DNA of 64,000 bases from Helicoverpa zea (lineage: Eukaryota > Arthropoda > Insecta > Lepidoptera > Noctuidae): positions 3,534,001 to 3,598,000 of the forward strand of contig NC_061466.1 in NCBI RefSeq assembly GCF_022581195.2. Reading direction: 5' to 3'. Shown here one piece after another: positions 49,801 through 57,700 of this stretch. Below the pieces are notes generated by a model that did no database searches, was not told where the DNA came from, and saw nothing but the letters and a program-made list of their open reading frames with translations. Every line of letters starts with the position of its first letter. Position 1 is the first letter of the stretch. Position numbers and translations under genes: made by a program.

Positions 49801-52800
49801 AGTCTGTTAAAGTCACAAGTCATCAAGTTTCAATGATGCAAGGCGATCTGATCCAACTATTATATACAAATTTTACCCTACATTTCCTACGTTGAAAACT
49901 ACGTAAAACATTATGTAAAACTATACCTATTTTTTTCGCAGACGAAAAAGACAGGCCACTGTATACACAACTAGTGCGAGCTAAAGCCGAGCGTGGCAAA
50001 GCCCCGGAAGGTGGTCCAGCTGACTTAGCAGCCATTGAAACAGAATTAGAAGCCGGACATTGCGACACATTGGCCAAGTTCGATTCTGATGTGTCATCGC
50101 TATTGAGTTCCATCTTACGGGAACATGGTCGCCTGTCGACTATGGGAGCTGCTGCCGCACAAATTAAAAAGGTAAAATAGTTACCACATAAAGTCAAATC
50201 ATTTATTTTATTTAAAGTTTACAAGCACTTATGAACGTCAAAAATATAAATAAGATTGATTCTAGTTGCCCATTCCAAAAGTAACTTCCTATGGAGAAGA
50301 ATGGACAAGAAACTCCATATTTTTTCTCATTATATTCCTCTAATATTATTCATTAACCCCCTTACTTATAAAATCTCTAATCACCTACTAAGCAACATTT
50401 TAACTAATCACTACTTAATGTATTAAGTAGTGATTAAATGTTAGTTAAGACAAGCTTAAGCCACGTTTATAAGTAAGAATTTTCTTAAACAGCCCTTAAG
50501 TATAACTTATATTTAATTCACGTTTATAAGTAAGGCTGTTATTCTTTAAAATCACTATCTACCACTAATGGTTTAACTTTACCTAATGTGATAGTTAAGA
50601 CACAAGAATTATTTATTTAATGTTGTGTTTTGTTGCAGGTTTATAATTCAGTGAAGACGGATTATGCTGATATGCTGACTAAAATACTTGGGCCTGAAGA
50701 ACCCTTGCCTCCTGGGTTCTTGCAGAAAACTAAGACTGGTGAGTTGAATATGTATCATAACAGATATAAATTGTTAGAATATGTATGGTTCACGTATTTA
50801 CAAAATTATGGCGGAAAACCTAACATTACAAACCTTTTTACAAATTAGTTACCCGATTTCGTTAGAGATGTTATTTCACGCTGTTAAGATTTATTCTGAG
50901 TAAATAATGTTGATGAATGAAGTGCTCGTGCGTTCTGTACTGCAATATATTCTCGTCCAGCACGCCCCTTCACCTAGTTAGAGGCCCAGTAGTCGCACGA
51001 CCCGACGACATTGCGGCTTTTTATATTCACCGAATGTCCGTGGTCATATCACCACGGTAGCATCCCACTCTTTGAGACATTCATTAGTGATTTTGTTGTA
51101 ATATGTCGATTCGCACATTGTTCGTTCATCATCGTCCACCGTTGAACGTACGCCTTCTGAAACCGCGATTCCACTGTTGATCGATAACTTTGTAATATTG
51201 GTACAGAGGAGGTGATCATGTGCATCTGTGGTCTGCACGTGGAAGAAGGCCTGATGGTGCAGTGCGGCGGCGCGGGCTGCGGCGTGTGGCAGCACGCCAG
51301 GTGTATGCGCGTCACCGACACCAGCGTGCCGCACTACTGCCACCACTGCCAGAACACCAAGGTACTGTTCTACTAATATTCCATGTCCTTCCGAAACTAA
51401 GGGTGCATCTACACGGCGCATGTAGCGTGCGCATGTTGAGGCATATGCGCAGGTGACAGACATTTTAAAAAGGTGCGCGTGCAGCGACTCGCGCATGTAG
51501 CAAAGCAAAATATCCACCCTACCCTACCTATTTAGCTCCAACTCCTGTACTCCCTCATACGTTAGATTTTAGAACCTTCTCCTTCTCTTCTCTTCACCGT
51601 GTCAGAAAGGATGCCATAGCACAAACAAAAACAAAAAATCGTATTCGTAGAATCAGATGGAATCTACCGCTGCCACCTTCGGCATTTTATGTATCAAATT
51701 GACATAAAAAATTATATTTATTTATTTCGAAAACATTTTCTACACAGGTGGACCGTGAAATACCTTTGGACGAATACACGGAGGAAGGTCATCAGTTCTA
51801 CCTGTCGCTGATGCGGGGCGAGTTACAAGTGCGACAAGGCGACACAGTCTACGTGTTGCGCGACATTCCTATTGATGAGAAGAACCCGGATGTCAGCCAG
51901 AAAAATGGCGACAAAGCGGATAAACCCGACTCGCCTAAAACTAAACGCGTTGATAGGAAGAAGGTTAAGAATATTGCGAAAAATAAAGATAAGACTGAAG
52001 AAACTGCGCAGAATAAGGTTAGTTGCTATTTTAAAATCATTTTCTACCACATTTGATTGGGCCTGCGCCACTATTACCTAAAACCTCCTCCTTTTTTGGA
52101 TAAGCAAGGGTATTAAATTCTACAGAATTTCACTAATACATTTGTTGTTATTAAAAATGTTGTCTTATCGTGTGTATGAAACATGGTTCCAGTATAAGAA
52201 AAATAATGAACCAGGCCATGCGATTCCATATTGCTTAGAATTCATGGAAGTTTATATCTTCATGTAAAATATTATTTAATTCTAGGAGGGTGAAGTTCGC
52301 AAGCACACGTACCAGACCATCGGCGAGATTTCCGTATCAGAGCTGGACATATTCCGCGTGGAGCGTCTGTGGAAGCACAAGGACACGCAGGAGCGATACG
52401 TGTACGGACACCACTATCTGAGGCCGCACGAGACCTTCCACGAGCCCACTAGGAAGTAAGTATATGTTTATAGTGGGTTTTATTCATCTACGCTAAATTA
52501 ATAAAATTAGTTCGTCTGTATGTCGAAATGCAAAACCGATTTGAACAGGTTTCTCCTGTAAACTATCTCCGAGTAAAATAGACTATAGTTTGTCTGGCTA
52601 CAGGAAGAAATTCCCCCGGGACGCGGTTGAAATCGCAGGGCAACGGCTAATTTGTATGCAGTATGAGTTTATAATGAAATGGAATGACGCATTCTTGAGC
52701 TAAACACAAAATAAAATTTTCAATTCCAAGGAAGAGCTCGTTTGTTCAAATTCGATTTTGCTTATAAGGAGTATCAACATCTACGAGTTTTTAGGTAGAT

Positions 52801-55182
52801 TTTCAACGCATTTCGCGTTTTTTGTCTAGCACAGTGGTTCTTAACCTTTTCGTCATGAGGGACCACTTTACCAAAAGTTTGGCTTGCCAAGGGTTCTTTG
52901 ATAAAGAATACAAGCACACTTTATAATTAGCACCCCTTTCTTTATTATTTAACAAAAAACTAAAAGCTACAGATTTTATTTTAATGAGATTTTTGTGACT
53001 GCATTCTCTTTACTAACTTCTGAATTCTTGGATCAGCACTACTTACAAATGAGCGAGCGAAGCGAGCGCGAATTTTTTTTTCGGACTCGTACGGACGTAA
53101 AATGTATCCCAAACATACTTAACTTTTTGTTTGTTGACAAATGCAAAAACGAGTGCCTATCGTTTCTGAATACGCGAGCGAAGCGAGCGGGAAATTGTAA
53201 TTATTTTTTAAGACTCAGAACCAAAATTACGTAAAAGGGCTACATTTCAAACCTTAATTTTTTTCTGTTGGCCAAGTAAGATGGATAGCAACGTTGCGAA
53301 GCAAAGCTTCGCGGACCACTTGGAATGCCTCCAGGGACCACCAGTGGTCCGCGGACCACCGGTTAAGAACCACTGGTCTAGCAGATGTGATTAATGATTT
53401 TGTTTACAGGTTCTTCCACAATGAGGTGATGAGAGTGCCACTATATGAAGCAGTGCCTATCGAACTTGTGATGTCGCAGTGTTGGGTCATGGACCTCAAT
53501 ACTTATTGCAAGGTAAATAACATTGATATATCTATTTTGAAAGGCAACTGTTTGATCACCAAGGATACGACAGTTGTAACCTATCTTATAAATTGGCTAC
53601 ATCCAACCAGTTCTACAATCTAGCCCGTATAACTTTATAAGATATAACTGTTTGTTAACCACCATCTGCCTAGCTTTTTTCCACCAATTTGAGGATCAGC
53701 TTCCAGTCTATCTGGAAGCAGTTGAGTACCAGTGTTCCAACTCGTCAATTTAACTCGCTTTCTGAAACACGGAGGAACTGGTCATGATAGGATGAAGACC
53801 GCTTTACGAATATATCGCAACTTAACATTATGATCGATCGATTCGTGTGGCTGTTACTTAGCCCAGAGAAACACAAGTGGTTAGCACTTGTATTTAAGCC
53901 CCTTCATCATCTATTGTAATATTATGGAATGCTAATAAATATATGAATATATCATTCATTCATTTCATCATTAATTTAAATTATTTCATTACTTTAACAC
54001 TTATATTATTTCATTCCCTCAGGGTCGCCCAGTAGGTGCTTTGGAGCCGCACGTGTACATCTGCGAGCTGCGCGTGGACCGCGGCGCCCGCCTGTTCACG
54101 CGCTCGTCCCGCCACAAGTACCCCGTCTGCACCAGACCATACGCCTTCGACCACTTCCCGCACAGACTCAAGATTACTAGGACTTATGCGGTATGTGTTA
54201 CTTTATTTTTAGTTGTACAGTGGATACTCCATCACAGTCACTGTAGACGGGCTAGGGCCCCGAAAGAGATGGCTGGACGACTTGTGGACGACTATAAACT
54301 CGATTGGTGGGACTCGGGGGAAAAATAGGGGTCGAACTATCGCTTTGCCCAACAGAGGTACAGTTCCTTTAAAATATTTAATAAAATATAGCTGTTTCCT
54401 CGAATAAATTGCTTTAGAAGGAATGTAATTACCTTTATGAATCAGACCGTAAAGATAGTAAAAATCTTTTATCGGATGTGAAAATTAGTTCCGTAGTACA
54501 AATGAAATCGCATCTTGAAGTATTGATAAATTAAAATAAAATAATTGTTACAGCCTCACGAAGTGTCTCCTGAATATCTGAAAGGAAAAGCAGCTAAGAA
54601 CGCTGCCGCTACTGATAAGAACAAAACTGCATCTAAAGATGTGAAAAAGAAAACAACTGCGCCAGCAATTACGGATGCAGGAAAGGTGAGTTTTTCGAAC
54701 GGCCTCTAAATAAAACTGATAAACATTGAATTTTAAGATTTCTGTGAATTGATAGCGTTTCATACTCATGAAGCTAACTGTGCAAAGAATACGTTTCTCC
54801 GCAGCGAATTTGTAACATTTTAGTTACATCTTTGTAGCAAATTGATTTAAAATTCTTTGACTCGTAAAACGTCACATGTGATGATCCATGTGTCTCACGG
54901 GTGCGACATGGCGGGGGATGCTGTCTCGGGGTGGGGTCGTCTCGGCGGTGTCTCTGGACATCGCCGACGCACATCATTGCCACGTGAATAACAGCATAAT
55001 GTTACTTCCAGAGTTGTGTGAGCCCCGGCGGCGGCAGGTCGGCTGCGCAGAGTCGCTGGGCGCGTGCGGAGCGCGTGAACGGTCTGGCGCGGCGGCTGCT
55101 GGCGCGGCTGGGCGGGCGCGGCGCGGCGCTGGACGCCAGCTACCTGCTGGCGCCGCGCCGCGCCCGCCGCTCCGTGTCCTGA
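16863..55182 (+). CDS. ash1: Histone-lysine N-methyltransferase ash1 (Trithorax group, H3K36)
   Basis: Coding exons: 16863-16928, 17211-17774, 40642-40833, 41037-41172, 41258-47153, 47243-47436, 47558-47696, 47811-47976, 48224-48380, 48547-48647, 48784-49134, 49358-49670, 49942-50171, 50639-50738, 51207-51361, 51748-52017, 52286-52455, 53410-53512, 54023-54190, 54554-54685, 55012-55182. All are GT-AG and in frame: 9774 bases, 3257 residues. Order: acidic/serine-rich N-terminus; AT-hook RGRGRPRTK (~206); poly-Ser; AT-hook KRGRPRK (~553); SGYKSD repeats (~826-880); FSLP (2323-2326); AWS, SET, post-SET (~2356-2550); AT-hook VGRPRKAVK; bromodomain-like, PHD (~2870-2920), BAH (~2921-3160). Drosophila Ash1 is ~2200 residues and human ASH1L ~2970; the extra length is mainly in exon 5. 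Ash1 methylates H3K36 at active genes and opposes Polycomb silencing. The start is the first ATG after an acceptor; transcript data could move it. Confidence 0.95.
17953..18152 (+). mobile_element. Lepidopteran SINE/LINE tail repeat in ash1 intron 2
   Basis: AACTAGCTGTTTTCCCACGG, then CGTCCCGTGGGAGCTACTGC, then CCAGTAGTTTTTGAATTTG, ending TTATAATATTAGTATGA. I recognise this as a very common lepidopteran repeat, likely the 3' tail of a SINE or LINE. A diverged relative lies inverted at about 52500-52655. Confidence 0.65.
18195..18545 (+). mobile_element. Second lepidopteran dispersed repeat in ash1 intron 2
   Basis: GAGCCTTTTTCCCAACTATA, then TTGGCTTCCAGTCTAACCGG, then GACTTACTGGCTTCTGATTA, then CAGCCGGGACCCACAGTTTA and CCTGACCTGGAATCAAACCC. 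I recognise this order as an abundant lepidopteran LINE-derived repeat. Fragments recur at about 53670-53770 and 55311-55362. Confidence 0.65.
18546..19599. other. ash1 intron 2, no feature recognised
   Basis: AT-rich intron sequence. No open frame here resembles a known protein. Confidence 0.4.
19600..19800 (-). mobile_element. Short reverse-transcriptase remnant, antisense in intron 2
   Basis: The minus strand reads WIDVFLTVTKTGNEAPTGLS followed by QGTILGPL (19623-19704). This matches the conserved G-x-x-Q-G-(S/T)-x-L-G-P motif of jockey- or CR1-type reverse transcriptases. Further upstream on that strand LVDLAGLKRT resembles the preceding D-L-A-K-A-F region. Stops on both sides show a decayed fragment. 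Confidence 0.5.
19801..20368. other. ash1 intron 2, no feature recognised
   Basis: AT-rich intron DNA with no coding or repeat signal that I can name. Confidence 0.4.
20369..20650 (-). other. Candidate antisense terminal exon, unidentified
   Basis: On the minus strand a pyrimidine-rich stretch TTATTTTCTTTCTTTGGAG ends in AG. An open frame of about 93 codons follows to a TAA at 20369. It reads SESKQINVEKSHQIKVPSYE, then KQWFVCLFIRKDTMYKAVYA, then KGDHYFIDKPSGEINKLNKT, then PLSQVVIMPTKEGEQSV. The amino-acid mix and the good acceptor make it look like a real last exon, yet I recognise no family. Candidates are a nested antisense gene in ash1 intron 2, a processed remnant or a transposon-derived exon. 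No AATAAA is close downstream and the preceding exon was not found. Confidence 0.3.
20654..21879. other. ash1 intron 2, no feature recognised
   Basis: AT-rich DNA between the antisense open frame and the GC-rich island. Nothing assignable. Confidence 0.35.
21880..22260. promoter_or_regulatory. GC- and CpG-rich island in ash1 intron 2
   Basis: About 380 bp rich in CG dinucleotides (including GCGCGCGCGCG near 22151) inside AT-rich DNA. A smaller GC-rich patch lies at 22685-22865. Reading frames through it are low-complexity Arg/Ala and look like by-products of composition. It may be a promoter or enhancer core, but no TATA or initiator could be assigned. Confidence 0.3.
23293..23599 (+). other. 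Candidate nested transcription unit: TATA box plus short ORF
   Basis: TATAAATA at 23293-23300 is followed by a CG-rich leader. A 4-codon upstream frame starts at 23448, then ATGATG at 23456 opens a 47-codon frame to TAA at 23599. It begins MMRHVANATSAWTAPGEVWE and continues YVSQLVSSYHDQHDCQ. The CAG|GTGCTC after that Q at 23563 could be a weak donor in phase 0, the phase of ash1 exon 3. So it could be an alternative ash1 first exon, the first exon of a nested gene, or a small protein. I do not recognise the peptide. The non-repetitive composition and the promoter-like upstream sequence lift it above background. Confidence 0.3.
23600..36993. other. Central ash1 intron 2: long stretch with no recognisable transposon or exon
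   Basis: About 13.4 kb in which I recognise no mobile-element end, no conserved protein and no RNA gene. It is mostly AT-rich, with scattered CG-richer patches (for example 25640-25740, 30350-30410, 31360-31470). The contrast with the transposon-dense flanks suggests constraint, perhaps regulatory sequence, but that is inference. Confidence 0.45.
36994..37224. mobile_element. Foldback MITE with perfect 62-bp inverted arms
   Basis: The arms 36994-37055 and 37163-37224 are exact complements. Each begins from the outside TATAGTTCGGCCATTCAGAG and ends GACGACGTAACT on the inside. The 107-bp middle is AT-rich. A TA at each edge may be the target duplication. Perfect arm identity means recent insertion or arm conversion. 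Confidence 0.8.
37225..38312. other. ash1 intron 2, no feature recognised
   Basis: No gene or element end assigned. A moderately CG-rich patch lies at 37625-37745. Confidence 0.35.
38313..38376. repeat. Perfect 64-bp palindrome without spacer
   Basis: The sequence runs ACAGCCAACGCCAAACAAAC to a central GGTACC (38342-38347) and back as its exact complement. Every one of the 32 base pairs matches and there is no loop. A partial extra copy CGCCAAAC lies just to the left. It can extrude as a cruciform. Confidence 0.9.
38377..40641. other. 3' part of ash1 intron 2, no feature recognised
   Basis: AT-rich with no recognised repeats. Ends in the acceptor TTTGTTTTAG of exon 3. Confidence 0.4.
40642..40833 (+). 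other. ash1: ash1 exon 3: poly-serine exon
   Basis: A 64-codon exon that begins FASGAAESVACGTS and then has an almost unbroken run of about 21 serines, encoded by a mix of TCA, TCG, TCT, TCC and AGC/AGT. The mixed codons argue for selection on the residues rather than plain triplet slippage. An acidic Ser/Asp/Ala tail follows. It is probably disordered. Confidence 0.85.
41258..47153 (+). other. ash1: ash1 exon 5: giant 1965-codon exon
   Basis: About 60% of the protein lies in this one exon, with no recognisable folded domain. It is rich in Ser, Lys, Asn and Thr, with acidic patches. Visible features: AT-hook KRGRPRKVRK; six SGYKSD-type repeats at about 42773-42945; the basic string HHRHRSKRRHRSRS; many Ser-Pro and Thr-Pro sites. 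It matches the long disordered region of fly and human ASH1 proteins in position. Long minus-strand frames inside it are antisense by-products. Confidence 0.9.
47243..47436 (+). other. ash1: ash1 exon 6: MRG15-binding FxLP motif
   Basis: HFSLPYDIWWQQHYNQP lies just before the AWS domain. FSLP is encoded at 47355-47366. An FxLP motif at this place is the known docking site of MRG15, which relieves ASH1 auto-inhibition. Its retention predicts the same partnership here. Confidence 0.8.
47558..48825 (+). other. ash1: ash1 exons 7-11 (start): AWS, SET and post-SET catalytic core
   Basis: AWS: CNCAPASGCNEDCINRLVYS then ECSPQLCPCG (exon 7), then DRCKNQRIQRHEW (exon 8). SET: KGWGVRTKHRITSGDFILEY then VGEVVSDKEF; RMGGDGRFVNHSCRPNCEMQ (cofactor-binding N-H-S-C, exon 9); DIDPGEELTYDYNF (catalytic Tyr region, exon 10). 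Post-SET: PCKCDSEDCRGVIGG (exon 11). All zinc and catalytic signatures are present, so an active H3K36 dimethyltransferase is expected. Confidence 0.95.
48095..48215. mobile_element. Degenerate SINE/LINE tail in ash1 intron 8
   Basis: CTGCCAAGCTTCATCCTAAT, then TTCAACCGATTGCAGGTGAA and CATACTTTCGCTTCTATAAT, is a worn form of a very common insect repeat tail (GCCAAGTTTCATCC...TTTCGCATTTATAATAT). No coding capacity. Confidence 0.5.
49358..50738 (+). other. ash1: ash1 exons 12-14: bromodomain-like region
   Basis: After a proline/alanine-rich linker, LPKEQRLNVVLKAICRALKE through VYNSVKTDYADML fits a bromodomain helix pattern: PADLAAIETELEAG for the Z-A segment and FDSDVSSLLSSILREHG for helix B. 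The usual N-A-x-x-Y-N pocket motif is replaced by ILREHGRL, so acetyl-lysine binding is doubtful. Confidence 0.6.
50280..50600. mobile_element. Probable MITE in ash1 intron 13
   Basis: Contains the palindrome TAATCACTACTTAAT/ATTAAGTAGTGATTA (about 50405-50436). Near-repeats of CACGTTTATAAGTAAG lie at 50463 and 50519, and TTACTTATAAAATCTC at 50362. The TATAAGTAA words face each other, which suggests a foldback element, but its edges are unclear. Confidence 0.45.
51207..51361 (+). other. ash1: ash1 exon 15: PHD finger
   Basis: EVIMCICGLHVEEGLMVQCG then CGVWQHARCM and HYCHHC give the Cys4-His-Cys3 zinc layout of a PHD finger (about residues 2870-2920). The exon is GC-richer than its introns. 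A long minus-strand frame over it is a by-product. Confidence 0.9.
52500..52655 (-). mobile_element. Diverged SINE/LINE tail, inverted, in ash1 intron 17
   Basis: CCCCCGGGACGCGGTTGAAA then TCGCAGGGCAACGGCTAATT is a worn reverse-orientation relative of the repeat at 17953-18152. Confidence 0.5.
52832..53375. mobile_element. Non-autonomous hAT element with 8-bp TSD, in ash1 intron 17
   Basis: Begins CAGTGGTTCTTAACC and ends GGTTAAGAACCACTG. It is flanked on both sides by GTCTAGCA (52824-52831 and 53376-53383), a perfect 8-bp target duplication close to the hAT consensus GTCTAGAC. It is the inverted, diverged sister of 1905-2519. Length 544 bp, no transposase. Its right edge is only 34 bp before ash1 exon 18. 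Confidence 0.9.
53670..53770 (+). mobile_element. Fragment of lepidopteran repeat in ash1 intron 18
   Basis: TTTTTTCCACCAATTTGAGG, then CAGCTTCCAGTCTATCTGGA and AGCAGTTGAGTACCAGTGTT, matches the start of the repeat at 18195 with decay. Confidence 0.5.
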
Positions 55183-57700
55183 CGCTGCCTCTGCTGCGCG
55201 CCCGCGCCGCCGTCGCCCGCCCCCAGCCGCGCCAAGGCACCGTGAGGCGAAGAGCTCACGTCATCTGCATCAGCCGAGCCTTCTCCCGATCGGCGGGCAG
55301 GCAAGCTCTAGTGTAACCGGATCCAGCTGAGTACCAGTGTGCCACATGGAACAACTGCCTGATGTGTTAAGGCTACTCGCCCACATAAAACTTTTTGTAA
55401 GGCAAATAATAATTATCGAACCGATTTTTTGTAGTACTATCTGACTGGAGTTTTGTGCGTTAAACTATTTCTATCAGTGTTTTCTACAAAAAATCTGTCA
55501 CCGATATTACCAGGGATAAGTGAGCAGCCTAAGCTGACACAGGCCGGGATGTCATGCCAGAGGATTTTAATCACCGGTTACTGATTATATAGACATCTTA
55601 ACATTTCTGCTGGTAACAAAAAACTTTTTGAAATCCCGCTGCGTTATACTCTCCAATAATGCCGTGTCAAGAAATCCTTTTCGATGCCACGTCGTCAATT
55701 TAATACATTAAAATTTATGTTGTATTCTTACAAGTTAAGTTTCAATATACTTTGGTTAAAATTTAAATCCTTTGGCATTCCGTCGTAATGATGTGTGTAA
55801 ACGATAATTGCCAGTGTTGAACGCTGTATTATTATTTTTTCTAAGATTTGTCCCATGATCTTTACGCGGTCACCCGATTAGTACATGAACATTGATGATG
55901 TAACACTATCGGCTCCGCTGAGGAGATCAGGCTTTCTCGGATATTATCTTCTGAATATGTTATGATTGTAAGTAATTTGTTTATTAAGTTTCGTGCTCAG
56001 TCGCGATGTTGTAGTGCAGCATAATTTACTTATGGGCCCCGATTCCCCGACTTAGACTTAGGAGTACTGCGAATAGTTATATTTTTACATAAGAGGAAAG
56101 TGCGGAGTATTGTTGTAGTTATTTATACATGTAACGTGTACGAGATAAATTGTAGGTTAATAAAATTATTAGTTAACGACCACTGGTGCGAACTGATGTT
56201 GAACGTTGAAGAGTTTTAATAGAGGTTAGATACAGAAGTGTTGTTTGGGAGGTTGTTAATTTAATATTAGTGATTAATTATTATTATTCCTTTTTCTAAT
56301 CATCTTCCGCTAGAATAAGAGTTAGAGGAAGTAGATTATGTTTCAATCGTCTGGTCATTTATATACGTGCTAGCAGCAGGAAGGCAGGATGCACTCATGC
56401 CTTACGTCACGCACTAAAATCTCTCTAATTTTTATACATTTGGTTAAAATAAGTTGTACATAATGTTAGTGTTTAAGGTGGTTGGTTGTTTTATGTTTAA
56501 ATCAAGATGATAATATATTGCTTACTGTACGGACCGTATGTTAGTCCTCTAAGAAGTGTCTGCTTGTTTATCCGACGCCTGTCGGACACTGTATGCACGT
56601 CTCTCACGCTACGCCTTCAAATTGTGATCATGGAGAACAAAGTTGTTTTTGTTTCTAATTTATTTGTAAATTACTGTTAGTTTTTATTCTTTCTTAGTAA
56701 CTTAACATTTCAGTGATTTTTTTTGTATATTTTTAAGAAACCATTTATAGTATTTCGTCTTTACTGGTTTACATTTATTAATCTTTTTGCTTATAACAGC
56801 ATGTGTTGAGATCGTTTGGTCCCAAAATCTAGTACAAATATCCATCATAATCATTCTTATACACTTTGAGATCTAAAGCTTGATGACAACATCGAAATGT
56901 ATTTACTGTTATGTATTCAACAATGGTATAGTGACTTACTGCTACAGTTCTATTTTATTTAGAATCAAAATAGAAAGCACTATCTTAGATCAGTAAACAC
57001 GAAATCCCAATACTTACAGTATATACTTTTTTTTGTCGCTCGCACTTGCACTTTTGAAATCAGATGTTTTCTTCGCCTTATGGTTAAGTAATAATCAGTC
57101 TACCATTTGTACCACAGATAGACATATTCCCGTTAAAATATCCATGAATTTATCTATAGTGACAGTTAGTTAATTCAGGAATTCAGATATGTACTTAAAT
57201 AGTGAATTAAATAGTTTACAATAGTCAATAATAGTTTAGATATAAGATTTACATTTGATTGCCTACTTTGTGTTATATACTACACATAGACTATGGTCGG
57301 ATGATTAGTGTCCGATCATAGACAAACCCTGAGCCACCTTCAATTAATCGAATTTTGGGATCAAAATAATTTTTGCTTTTCTGATTGACATCAAAATTTA
57401 TATTTTCTCTTATGCAAGTGTAAATAGTTTGATATTTGTGAATTTATTAATGAGTTTAGATTTCTTATTTTTCGTGTCTTTTCTTTTAAAAGGACATGAA
57501 TTTTTTTCTAAATCAATTTTCATGCGATGTTGCGACAATGCGTTTTTTGAAATCGATTCAAACTATTTACACATATCAGGGATATTGAAGTGTTATAATA
57601 AATTACTTTTTTGATATAACGAGCAGCTTTACTATTTATATGTTTTAAGATGCCATTTGTTGTAACTCATGTTTTAATAATAAATTAAATTGGATCAGAA
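55183..57700 (+). other. ash1: Probable ash1 3' UTR
   Basis: From the TGA at 55180-55182 onward there is no coding signal. AATAAA occurs at 56159-56164, 57597-57602 and 57679-57684, the last followed by a T-rich stretch. A long 3' UTR ending near 57.7 kb is plausible but unproven. Within it, TAACCGGATCCAGCTGAGTA at about 55315-55334 is a piece of the repeat seen at 18195. GGGCCCCGATTCCCCGACTT at 56035 resembles a terminus of the GGGGCCC MITE family. Confidence 0.4.

Larger units (their letters stand above)
51748..54685 (+). other. ash1: ash1 exons 16-20: BAH domain
   Basis: RQGDTVYVLRDI opens the domain in exon 16. A lysine-rich insert in the same exon, DKADKPDSPKTKRVDRKK, splits it. TIGEISVSELDIFRVERLWK and ERYVYGHHYLRPHETFHEP (exon 17), FFHNEVMRVPLYEAVPIELV (exon 18) and YICELRVDRGARLFTR (exon 19) complete it. 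BAH domains are nucleosome- or protein-binding modules. Confidence 0.85.

Noticed and set aside
51044..51517. 157-codon minus-strand frame
   Set aside because: Overlaps the ash1 PHD exon antisense and crosses intron sequence on both sides; no family resemblance.
54888..55316. 142-codon plus-strand frame
   Set aside because: Overlaps the last ash1 exon in another frame. The correct frame starts at the acceptor before 55012 and ends LDASYLLAPRRARRSVS.
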